Position numbers and translations under genes: made by a program
The notes under the pieces: model-generated
Told to the model about the DNA's origin: nothing
Databases searched by the model: none
What the model saw: the letters and a program-made list of their open reading frames with translations, nothing else
In this document: one piece after another, positions 1-6,264 of the stretch
Layout of the letters: every line of letters starts with the position of its first letter
How positions within the stretch are numbered: the stretch's first letter is position 1
Assembly (NCBI GenBank): GCA_021809225.1
Contig: JAKBAL010000065.1
Span: forward strand, 1 to 8,630
Length of the DNA: 8,630 nucleotides
Direction of reading: 5' to 3'
DNA from: Pseudomonadota bacterium
Lineage (GTDB): Bacteria > Pseudomonadota > Alphaproteobacteria > UBA9655

Positions 1-819
1 ATTGATTTATACAGGAAAAAACAAGAAAAGAAATTAGGAAAGGAAAAGCCACACTTACCTGATGTCGACAACGTCAAAAAACAAATGGTTGAGTCGGGGA
101 ATATTTATTTTTTTGAACAGAATAATGATGGTAAAATAATTGGTAAGCATCATACATACATATCTAATGCAACGCCTGAAATAAGAAAGCTCAAGAACCT
201 TTATAGTTTTGTATCTCAGCATAATGAAATTGCAAAATCAGAAAATCTTCCTATAATAATGCAATATAGAGGATCTATAAAAGTAGAAAAAGTTCCTATT
301 ATTCTTTTAGATAAAGCTGAAGGAGAATCACTAAATCGGTTTTTTAATTTAGACTCTGATATAGCGGAATTACTCCCAGATGCATATGATATTGGTCTGC
401 AATTAGGAAATTTTTATGCAAAATATGCTGATATAAATGGAATGATTTTGCACGGTGATGCTCATTTAGAAAATATTTTTTACGATAGAAAAGCTCGTAA
501 GGTTTGGATTATAGATACAAGCTCAATAAGCAAAAAACCTATTGATCATTTAAGGCATGATTTATACAATTTATTTAAACATGAAGAAAGAGCACATGTA
601 GCGCCTTTCTTTTATCTTAAGCGGAATGTTGGATATGAAGACCATAAAAATGACATACAAAAGAAATTTCTTTTATTGACTAAAATGAAAGAAGGTTTTT
701 TAGAAGGCATAAAAAGTAATGCCTGGATAAATCCTAATCAGAAAATTCAGCCATTATTAGAGCAGTATATTAATGAAACTCATAATTGGATGTTAAATAA
801 AATGAAGAAATCTTTCTAA
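1..819 (+). CDS. Kinase-fold (APH/protein-kinase-like) protein, 5'-truncated by the window
   Basis: The frame is open from base 1 to the TAA at 817-819 (272 visible residues), so the gene very probably starts upstream. The ATG at 85 is not preceded by a clear Shine-Dalgarno sequence. Counting from that Met, the sequence shows a kinase-like core: a hinge-like stretch around residues 72-86 (LLDKAEGESL), a catalytic loop HGDAHLEN at 123-130 with candidate base D125 and metal ligand N130, and a DFG-equivalent aspartate in WIIDTSS at 141-147 (D144). This HxDxxxxN-then-D pattern is typical of aminoglycoside phosphotransferase-like, choline-kinase-like and Kdo/BUD32-like small kinases. A glycine-rich loop is not obvious in the visible part; it may be lost upstream or degenerate. 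The tail is basic and probably helical. The gene is AT-richer than the rest of the window (about 28-30 % GC in two sampled rows), so it may be accessory or acquired. Substrate unknown. Kinase fold is fairly secure; any specific function is not. Confidence 0.7.
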   Translation: MDLYRKKQEKKLGKEKPHLPDVDNVKKQMVESGNIYFFEQNNDGKIIGKHHTYISNATPEIRKLKNLYSFVSQHNEIAKSENLPIIMQYRGSIKVEKVPIILLDKAEGESLNRFFNLDSDIAELLPDAYDIGLQLGNFYAKYADINGMILHGDAHLENIFYDRKARKVWIIDTSSISKKPIDHLRHDLYNLFKHEERAHVAPFFYLKRNVGYEDHKNDIQKKFLLLTKMKEGFLEGIKSNAWINPNQKIQPLLEQYINETHNWMLNKMKKSF

Positions 820-820
820 T

Positions 821-900
821 AACGCTTAAGTCAAGAGATGTTGGGGTGATGTTTAGAGAGCTTCGCAAAACTGAGTCGAAGAGTCGAGTTCTTTAGCGTT
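821..900. repeat. 80-bp block bounded by near-perfect 10-bp inverted repeats
   Basis: AACGCTTAAG at 821-830 and CTTTAGCGTT at 891-900 are inverted copies matching at 9 of 10 positions. They delimit exactly 80 bp between the two convergent gene ends. Inside are a short inverted pair (CTTCG 861-865 / CGAAG 877-881) and a tandem GAGTCGA (873-879 and 881-887). The structure could be a dispersed palindromic or MITE-like element, a small structured RNA, or a shared 3' hairpin for the convergent genes. It does not look like a classical intrinsic terminator, because the loop is long and no U-tract follows directly. The remaining 25 bp up to trkH contain only a T5 run at 923-927. The inverted pair is seen; the role is inferred. 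Confidence 0.45.
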
Positions 901-925
901 CAGTAAGGACAAAGGTGTGCAATTT

Positions 926-2377
926 TTAAGTTCGCCAAAAATTAGGTGTAAAAAGAATTAACAAGGTTAAAAGTTCTAAACGCCCCAACAGCATACCAAA
1001 TATTGTAAACCATTTAGCCGTCTCTGAAAGGGTTCCAAAATTACTCGAGGGACCAATTTGAGTTCCCAAACCTGGCCCTACATTTCCTAAAATAGTTGCA
1101 CTTCCAGAAAGGCTTGAAATAACGTCAAGCCCACAAACAGCAAAACTTAAGGCTAAGGCTGCATAACAAAAAATATAAAGGGCGAAAAAAGCTAAGACTG
1201 ACATAAAGTCCGCTTCCTTCAGTCTTTGATCATTATAAAGGGGAACAAAGACACCATGGGGATGTCGGAGCTGTAAAATTTGTTGTTTTGCCGCTTTAAA
1301 AAGAATTTGATAACGGAAAATTTTAATGCCTCCTGCTGTTGATCCTGTACATCCTCCCACAAACATTAGTAGAAAAAGAAAAATCAGGGTAAAACTTCCC
1401 CAGGTGTTAAAATCAGCTGTTGTAAAGCCTGTTGTTGAAGCAATGGAAACAACAGCAAAAATTCCATAGCGTAAGGCATTAAAAAAGTTGTATTGATCTG
1501 TCCACCATAGCCACATCGCCATAAGCGCTGAGGCTATAGTTATCAAAGAAAAATAAACACGAACTTGTGAATCACGCAAAAGAGGTTTGGGATCTCCGTG
1601 TAAAAGGCGGGTAAAAAGAAGTAAGGTAACGCTTCCCATAATCATAAAAATAATAGCAATACTTTCTATCCATATATCATCAAAATAGCCTAAGGAAAGA
1701 TCCGATGTCGCAAATCCTGCCGTTGAAACTGTGGACATCATCAAACAAATGGCTTGAAACGGTGTCATTCCTGCCAACCAATACGCCACGCCACAAAGAG
1801 CGGACATTAAAAGATAGGTCGAAAGAATAGCGGAGCTAATTTGAGAAACTCGAGGAAAGTATTTTTCTGAACGATCAGAAAATTCGCTTCTAAATAACTG
1901 CATTCCACCAATTTTAAGAGCAGGTAAAATGGTCAGTGCCATGACAACGATCCCGATTCCGCCAAGCCATTGCAAAAGAGCTCGCCACAATAAGATTCCT
2001 GGTGGGGCATAATCAAGATCTTTGAAAACAGTCGCTCCTGTCGTTGTTAGGCCAGAAATAGCTTCAAAAAAAGCATCTGTGAACGTTGGAGCTGCACTTG
2101 AAAGAATAAATGGAAGAGAGGCAAAAACTGAAATCGTCACCCAACTGGAAACCGTTAAAATAAAAGTTTCTCTCACTTCAAAGGTAGGTTCTTCTTCAGA
2201 CCGAAAACCAAGAGCGAGCAAAATTCCTACAAATCCCGTAATCGTCGCTGATTCAGCAAAATACACCCAATCAGGATCTCGATACAGAAGATCCATTAAG
2301 GCGGGAATAGCCATGGCAACAGACAAAATGCTTAAAAAAATGCCGAGGATGAAAACAACAAACCGTCCTTGAATCAT
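926..2377 (-). CDS. trkH: TrkH-type potassium uptake transmembrane subunit
   Basis: A full-length 483-residue integral membrane protein of the TrkH/TrkG/KtrB superfamily, which admits K+ (or Na+) across the inner membrane and normally works with the cytosolic NAD/ATP-binding gating protein TrkA. Four pore-loop repeats are visible, with filter segments TTTGA at 111-115, STAGF at 218-222, STTGF at 314-318 and GNVGP at 431-435. Also present are the conserved WLGGIGIVV (137-145), the glycine-rich stretch GGCTGSTAGGIKIFR (341-355) and the typical C-terminus ending in FTPNFWRT. Hydrophobic helices run throughout. The ATG at 2377 is the only usual start codon before an in-frame stop at 2444-2446, although its Shine-Dalgarno sequence is weak. 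It runs convergent to the kinase gene and divergent from the leucine operon. No trkA is visible. Length and motifs are normal for the family. Confidence 0.96.
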   Translation of the reverse strand: MIQGRFVVFILGIFLSILSVAMAIPALMDLLYRDPDWVYFAESATITGFVGILLALGFRSEEEPTFEVRETFILTVSSWVTISVFASLPFILSSAAPTFTDAFFEAISGLTTTGATVFKDLDYAPPGILLWRALLQWLGGIGIVVMALTILPALKIGGMQLFRSEFSDRSEKYFPRVSQISSAILSTYLLMSALCGVAYWLAGMTPFQAICLMMSTVSTAGFATSDLSLGYFDDIWIESIAIIFMIMGSVTLLLFTRLLHGDPKPLLRDSQVRVYFSLITIASALMAMWLWWTDQYNFFNALRYGIFAVVSIASTTGFTTADFNTWGSFTLIFLFLLMFVGGCTGSTAGGIKIFRYQILFKAAKQQILQLRHPHGVFVPLYNDQRLKEADFMSVLAFFALYIFCYAALALSFAVCGLDVISSLSGSATILGNVGPGLGTQIGPSSNFGTLSETAKWFTIFGMLLGRLELLTLLILFTPNFWRT

Positions 2378-2410
2378 GAGAGATTGATGACCTGGTCCAA
2401 ATTTTTCGAA

Positions 2411-2419
2411 AGTATACCA
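2411..2419 (-). promoter_or_regulatory. Candidate extended -10 promoter for trkH
   Basis: On the minus strand this reads TGGTATACT: a TGn extension followed by TATACT, which matches the TATAAT consensus at five of six positions. It lies 33 bp upstream of the trkH ATG, which would give a leader of roughly 27 nt. No good -35 hexamer sits 16-18 bp upstream (the best is TTCTCT-like), which is tolerated in extended -10 promoters. Prediction from sequence only. Confidence 0.4.
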
Positions 2420-2447
2420 CGGACAAGAAAGGAAGAGAAACTTTTAG

Positions 2448-2478
2448 ATCTTTGGTCATATCATCAAAATCTTTGGTC
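2448..2478 (+). repeat. 10-bp direct repeat with 21-bp periodicity upstream of liuA
   Basis: ATCTTTGGTC occurs at 2448-2457 and again at 2469-2478, start-to-start distance 21 bp, or about two helical turns. The repeats therefore face the same side of the DNA, as expected for tandem binding of a regulator. The second copy overlaps the best, though weak, -35 candidate for the liu operon. The repeat is seen directly; an operator role is inference. Confidence 0.4.
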
Positions 2479-2498
2479 TTTCCTTCTTATTTCTGACA

Positions 2499-2514
2499 TA
2501 CTTATTAAAAAGTA
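2499..2514. promoter_or_regulatory. Small inverted repeat, possible operator before liuA
   Basis: TACTT (2499-2503) and AAGTA (2510-2514) form a perfect 5-bp inverted repeat around a 6-bp AT-rich centre, 36 bp before the liuA start codon. It overlaps the weak -10 candidate, which is where a repressor site would sit. In AT-rich DNA such a short repeat can arise by chance. Confidence 0.22.
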
Positions 2515-2537
2515 CCCACCAAAAAAATGAATTTGAC

Positions 2538-2544
2538 AGGGGAG
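2538..2544 (+). promoter_or_regulatory. Shine-Dalgarno sequence deciding the GTG start of liuA
   Basis: AGGGGAG lies 5 nt before the GTG at 2550. It supports this non-ATG start, and no in-frame ATG, GTG or TTG was found in the 60 bases upstream. An overlapping ATG at 2548 is out of frame and would give only an 8-residue peptide ending at 2574. Confidence 0.7.
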
Positions 2545-2549
2545 AAAAT

Positions 2550-3707
2550 GTGCAAAGCTTACCATTACTCTTAGGGGATGTGCCTGACGTTGTGCGTGAA
2601 ACTGTTCGTAGCTTTGCCCTCAAAGAAGTGGCCCCGCGTGCGCAAGAGATAGATCATAAGGATGAATTTCCAAGAGATCTTTGGCCTAAACTAGGAGCTT
2701 TAGGTCTCCTTGGCATTACAGTTGAAGCCAAGGATGGTGGGGCTGGCATGGGATATCTTGAACATGTTATTGCGATGGAAGAACTCTCCCGTGTCTCTGC
2801 TGCTGTTGGCCTCAGCTATGTGGCTCATTCTAATCTTTGTGTAAATCAAATTCGTCTCCATGGGACAAATGAACAAAAGAAATATTTTCTTCCCAAACTT
2901 ATGAGTGGCGAGTCCGTCGGTGCGCTGGCCATGAGTGAAGTTGCTGCTGGTTCGGATGTGACCAGTATGCGTATGACGGCGCATAAAGAAGGCCACTCTT
3001 ATCTGTTAAATGGCACAAAAATGTGGATCACGAATGGTTTTTACGCTGATGTTATTGTGGTTTATGCGAAAACAAATCCAGAAGCAGGCACGAAAGGAAT
3101 AACTGCTTTTCTGATTGAAAAGGGAATGAAAGGTTTTTCTACCGCGCAAAAGTTAGATAAATTGGGCATGCGGGGCTCAGGAACCTGTGAATTGGTTTTT
3201 GAAGACTGTCCTGTCCCTGAAGAGAATGTCCTGGGATCTGTTAATCAGGGCATCAAAGTTTTGATGAGTGGTCTTGATTATGAAAGAGTTATTTTGGCAG
3301 GAGGCCCTTTAGGCATTCTCCAAGCCTGCTTGGATGTGGTTGTTCCTTATGTCCATGAGCGTCATCAATTTAATCAAGCCATTGGTGAATTCCAATTTAT
3401 CCAAGGAAAGCTTGCCGATATGTATACAACTCTTTGTGCAAGTCGCGCTTATGTTTATGCGACAGCTCGGGCTTGTGATGAAAATAAAATCACCCGTAAA
3501 GATTCTGCAGGTGTTATTTTATATGTAGCCGAAAGAGCCACTCAAATGGCCCTGCAAGCAATCCAATGTTTAGGAGGAAATGGCTACATCAACGACTATC
3601 CCACAGGTCGTTTTTTGCGAGATGCAAAATTATATGAAATTGGCGCAGGCACTTCTGAGATTCGTCGCATGCTTATCGGACGGGAAATTTTTAAAGAAAC
3701 CGCCTAA
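2550..3707 (+). CDS. liuA: Isovaleryl-CoA dehydrogenase
   Basis: FAD-dependent acyl-CoA dehydrogenase oxidising isovaleryl-CoA to 3-methylcrotonyl-CoA, with electrons passing to ETF; third step of leucine breakdown. The protein has 385 residues, normal for the family, and begins with GTG. The N-terminal helical domain covers about 1-125, the beta domain 126-235, and the C-terminal helical domain 236-385. Acyl-CoA dehydrogenase signature 1 is visible at 127-139 ([13 protein letters not shown]; the more usual EPGAGSD is EVAAGSD here but still fits the pattern). Signature 2 runs from Q339 to D358 with [13 protein letters not shown]. The putative catalytic base is E245 in GLDYERV, the position that distinguishes isovaleryl-CoA dehydrogenases from short- and medium-chain enzymes, which carry the glutamate near the C-terminus. 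It is first in the liu operon. Assignment is strong from both sequence and context. Confidence 0.96.
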   Translation: MQSLPLLLGDVPDVVRETVRSFALKEVAPRAQEIDHKDEFPRDLWPKLGALGLLGITVEAKDGGAGMGYLEHVIAMEELSRVSAAVGLSYVAHSNLCVNQIRLHGTNEQKKYFLPKLMSGESVGALAMSEVAAGSDVTSMRMTAHKEGHSYLLNGTKMWITNGFYADVIVVYAKTNPEAGTKGITAFLIEKGMKGFSTAQKLDKLGMRGSGTCELVFEDCPVPEENVLGSVNQGIKVLMSGLDYERVILAGGPLGILQACLDVVVPYVHERHQFNQAIGEFQFIQGKLADMYTTLCASRAYVYATARACDENKITRKDSAGVILYVAERATQMALQAIQCLGGNGYINDYPTGRFLRDAKLYEIGAGTSEIRRMLIGREIFKETA

Positions 3708-3717
3708 GGAAAAACAA

Positions 3718-3848
3718 ATGATTGAAAATGTTTTTACCAATGCAATGTGTGAATTTGGGATGCAGGCCATTTCAAGAATATTGAAAAGAACGCCAGTGCG
3801 AGTGTTTATATGGCTGGAGAAGAAGCGACGAGCTTGGCTATTGAATGA
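3718..3848 (+). pseudogene. Possible small operon gene broken by a one-base frameshift (or intact 51-aa ORF)
   Basis: Ten nt after the liuA stop, an ATG at 3718 follows a good Shine-Dalgarno sequence (AAGGA 3706-3710, spacing 7). Its own frame gives 51 residues ending at 3873, overlapping the liuB start by 13 nt, but from about residue 18 the product becomes unnaturally basic and Trp-rich. From about 3768 the adjacent frame reads HFKNIEKNASASVYMAGEE followed by ATSLAIE. It ends in TGA at 3846-3848, right at the GAGG that precedes liuB, which is the usual layout of neighbouring operon genes. Restoring one base near 3767 would join the halves into about 43 residues. I do not recognise the family. 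It could be an eroded gene, a sequencing error, a real short protein, or non-coding spacer. Confidence 0.3.
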
Positions 3849-3860
3849 GGCTAAGAAAAT

Positions 3861-5453
3861 ATGGCTATTTTAGGCTCATCTCTTAACTCTTCTGCAAAAG
3901 AATTTCAGGACAATGTCTGCTCTATGAAATCGCTGGTGGATGATTTTAAACAAAAACTTAAGGTTATACAAAAAGGAGGAGACATCAATGCGCGAGAAAA
4001 ACATCTAGCGCGTAGCAAGCTTTTACCGCGTGATAGAATTTATCAACTTCTCGACCTTGGATCTCCTTTTCTTGAAATAGGAGCCATGGCTGCTTATGGA
4101 ATGTATGAAGATCACGTCCCTGCAGCCGGAATAATCACAGGTATTGGCAGAATTAAGGGTCAAGACTGTCTGCTTATCGCCAATGATGCTACGGTCAAAG
4201 GAGGAACCTATTATCCCTTAACCGTCAAAAAGCACTTACGTGCTCAAGAAATTGCCGAAGCTAACCATCTTCCCTGCATCTATTTAGTTGATTCTGGAGG
4301 AGCCAATCTTCCGCATCAAGCTGAGGTGTTTCCAGATAGAGATCATTTTGGACGCATTTTTTATAACCAAGCCCGTCTTTCAGCTCAAGGTATCCCTCAA
4401 ATTGCCGTTGTCATGGGAACGTGTACTGCGGGAGGGGCTTATATTCCCGCCATGGCAGACGAAGCGGTGATTGTCCGCCATCAAGGAACCATTTTTCTTG
4501 GAGGGCCGCCTCTTGTCAAAGCAGCAACAGGAGAAAGTGTTTCTGCCGAAGAATTAGGAGGCGCTGACATTCACACAAAAATTTCGGGTGTTGCAGATTA
4601 CTTAGCTGAAAATGATTTGGATGCGTTAAGAATAACGCGAGAAATTGTTGGCACCTTTAACCGTCAAAAACACAGTTCTCTCTCTCTGAAAACACCGCAA
4701 GACCCTCTATTTACAGCTGATGAGCTTTACGGAATTATCCCTAGGAATGCACGAACTTCTTATGACGTGAGAGATATCATCGCTCGTCTTGTCGATGAGA
4801 GTGATTTTGAAGAGTTTAAGAAAAACTACGGTCAAACTCTTGTGTGCGGTTTTGCTCACTTGTGGGGAATCCCTCTTGGTATTATTGCAAACAACGGTAT
4901 TTTATTTTCTGAATCGGCTTTGAAAGGCGCACACTTCATTCAACTTTGCTGTCAACGACAAATTCCCTTGTTGTTCTTACAAAATATTAGTGGATTTATG
5001 GTAGGGAAAAAGTATGAAAATGAGGGTATTGCAAAAAATGGAGCGAAGCTCGTGACAGCTGTTGCGTGTGCAGCGGTTCCAAAAATTACTGTTATTATTG
5101 GGGGCAGTTTTGGTGCTGGGAATTATGGAATGTGTGGAAGAGCTTATAATCCTCGTTTTTTGTGGATATGGCCAAATGCTCGCATTTCAGTTATGGGAGG
5201 TGACCAAGCGGCGACTGTTTTAGCTGAAGTTCATCAGCGCTCTTTCCAAGAAAATGGTGAAGAAGAACAGACTTTTAAAAACAAAATTAAAGCTCAATAC
5301 GAGAGAGAAGGGCATCCCTATTATGCAACAGCACGGCTATGGGATGATGGAATTATTGATCCAAAGGATACCCGCCAGGTTTTGGCTTTAAGTCTTTCAG
5401 CTGCACTAAACGCCCCTATTTCCACCACACAATTTGGAATTTTCAGAATGTAG
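3861..5453 (+). CDS. liuB: 3-Methylcrotonyl-CoA carboxylase beta (carboxyltransferase) subunit
   Basis: Carboxyltransferase subunit of methylcrotonyl-CoA carboxylase. It moves CO2 from carboxybiotin on the alpha subunit (LiuD) to 3-methylcrotonyl-CoA, forming 3-methylglutaconyl-CoA. Its 530 residues match the family. The N-terminal crotonase-like half contains [18 protein letters not shown] (108-125), [10 protein letters not shown] (144-153), the oxyanion-type [11 protein letters not shown] (188-198) and [15 protein letters not shown] (211-225). The C-terminal half contains [12 protein letters not shown] (375-386), [10 protein letters not shown] (415-424) and [11 protein letters not shown] (437-447). 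The absence of a biotin domain here and its presence in LiuD fit the alpha/beta arrangement. The N-terminus from 3861 aligns with family members; GAGG lies a rather long 10 nt upstream. A propionyl-CoA carboxylase beta role is less likely given the motifs and operon. Confidence 0.96.
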   Translation: MAILGSSLNSSAKEFQDNVCSMKSLVDDFKQKLKVIQKGGDINAREKHLARSKLLPRDRIYQLLDLGSPFLEIGAMAAYGMYEDHVPAAGIITGIGRIKGQDCLLIANDATVKGGTYYPLTVKKHLRAQEIAEANHLPCIYLVDSGGANLPHQAEVFPDRDHFGRIFYNQARLSAQGIPQIAVVMGTCTAGGAYIPAMADEAVIVRHQGTIFLGGPPLVKAATGESVSAEELGGADIHTKISGVADYLAENDLDALRITREIVGTFNRQKHSSLSLKTPQDPLFTADELYGIIPRNARTSYDVRDIIARLVDESDFEEFKKNYGQTLVCGFAHLWGIPLGIIANNGILFSESALKGAHFIQLCCQRQIPLLFLQNISGFMVGKKYENEGIAKNGAKLVTAVACAAVPKITVIIGGSFGAGNYGMCGRAYNPRFLWIWPNARISVMGGDQAATVLAEVHQRSFQENGEEEQTFKNKIKAQYEREGHPYYATARLWDDGIIDPKDTRQVLALSLSAALNAPISTTQFGIFRM

Positions 5454-5457
5454 GAGA
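5452..5457 (+). promoter_or_regulatory. Shine-Dalgarno sequence deciding the liuC start
   Basis: AGGAGA overlaps the liuB TAG stop and lies 6 nt before the ATG at 5464. This favours ATG 5464 over the in-frame TTG at 5434, which lies inside liuB and would add ten residues unlike the family N-terminus. Confidence 0.75.
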
Positions 5458-5463
5458 AAGCAA

Positions 5464-6264
5464 ATGGAAGATAAAATCCTTTTTACAATTGATGCAGAAA
5501 ACATTGCGAGATTGACGTTCAATCGACCTCATGTGCATAACGCCTTTGATAAAGAGATGATCCAAAAACTTACGGAGACTTTTCAGTATCTTCATAAAAT
5601 TCCCTCCGCAAGAGCTTTGGTCATTCAGGGAAAAGGCAAGAGTTTCTGCTCAGGAGTCGATATCGCTTGGCTGAACCAAGCTTTTTTTCTTCCTATAAAA
5701 GATAATATTAAAGAAGTTCAGGAGCTTGCCTTGATGTTTACTCTTCTTGACACTCTTCCCATTCCCACAATAGTGTACGTGCATGGAGCTGTGAGAGGAG
5801 GGGGAATGGGATTTCTTGCTTGCTCTGATATTGTTCTTGCTCATTCAGAAACAATTTTTAGTTTTTCAGAAACAAAATGGGGCCTTGTTCCCGCCGTTAT
5901 TGCCCCTTATGTGATCAGAACCATGGGCTCTCGCCAGTGTCGGCGCTATTTTCTCACAGGGGAAACGTTTGGAACTTCCAGTGCGCATCACATCCACCTT
6001 ATTCACGAAATTTTGAAAAGTGAGGAGATTGACGCTGAAATTGAAACTTATCTTCGTCATATCCTCACCGGGGGTCCCCAGGCCATACGTCTCGCCAAAA
6101 ACCTTATTCAGGATATTACAGGTAATGTTTCTCCAGCTATCCTCAAAACAACAACGGAACTTCTTGCAAATTCGCGTCTCTCGGCAGAAGGACGTCAAGG
6201 AATAACCTCATTTATAGAAAAAAGACCACCCCCTTGGATTCTAGAAAGATTCCAGGATGATTAA
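5464..6264 (+). CDS. liuC: 3-Methylglutaconyl-CoA hydratase, enoyl-CoA hydratase/isomerase family
   Basis: Crotonase-superfamily enzyme of 266 residues that hydrates 3-methylglutaconyl-CoA to HMG-CoA in the leucine pathway; the specific substrate is inferred from the operon. Visible landmarks are FNRPHVHNAF (19-28), the first oxyanion segment FCSGVDIAWL (61-70), the second oxyanion segment RGGGMGFLACSDI (111-123), and FSETKWGLVPAVIAPYV (134-150). Of the two acidic residues of classical enoyl-CoA hydratase, the second is kept (E136 in SET), whereas the first is glycine (G116 in GGGMG), as I recall for LiuC-type proteins. The gene starts 10 nt after liuB and overlaps liuD by 8 nt, so translational coupling is likely. 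Family secure; substrate well supported by position between the carboxylase subunits. Confidence 0.92.
   Translation: MEDKILFTIDAENIARLTFNRPHVHNAFDKEMIQKLTETFQYLHKIPSARALVIQGKGKSFCSGVDIAWLNQAFFLPIKDNIKEVQELALMFTLLDTLPIPTIVYVHGAVRGGGMGFLACSDIVLAHSETIFSFSETKWGLVPAVIAPYVIRTMGSRQCRRYFLTGETFGTSSAHHIHLIHEILKSEEIDAEIETYLRHILTGGPQAIRLAKNLIQDITGNVSPAILKTTTELLANSRLSAEGRQGITSFIEKRPPPWILERFQDD

Larger units (their letters stand above)
2378..2549. promoter_or_regulatory. Divergent trkH/liu intergenic control region
   Basis: These 172 bp hold the promoters for trkH (minus) and for the liu operon (plus). Visible elements are the palindrome GACC-T-GGTC at 2389-2397, the trkH extended -10 at 2411-2419, two copies of ATCTTTGGTC 21 bp apart, and TACTT-N6-AAGTA at 2499-2514. 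A liu promoter is not clear. A weak possibility is TTGGTC at 2473-2478 with CATACT at 2497-2502 (18-bp spacer), placing transcription start near 2509. No LiuR/MerR-family regulator gene is encoded in the window, so which protein acts here is unknown. Confidence 0.5.

Noticed and set aside
861..881. Intrinsic terminator between the kinase gene and trkH
   Set aside because: The CTTCG/CGAAG stem is only 5 bp with an 11-nt loop and no T-run follows on either strand, so a terminator call is not supported.
2022..2372. 116-residue plus-strand ORF inside trkH
   Set aside because: It is antisense to conserved TrkH coding sequence, resembles no known family, and is explained by codon bias on the opposite strand.
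2271..2459. 62-residue minus-strand ORF reaching into the region upstream of trkH
   Set aside because: It overlaps the trkH N-terminus in another frame, has no recognisable motif, and lies over the presumed trkH promoter.
5434..5463. Upstream TTG start for liuC
   Set aside because: The added ten residues lie inside liuB and lack family similarity, whereas the ATG at 5464 has an AGGAGA at proper spacing.
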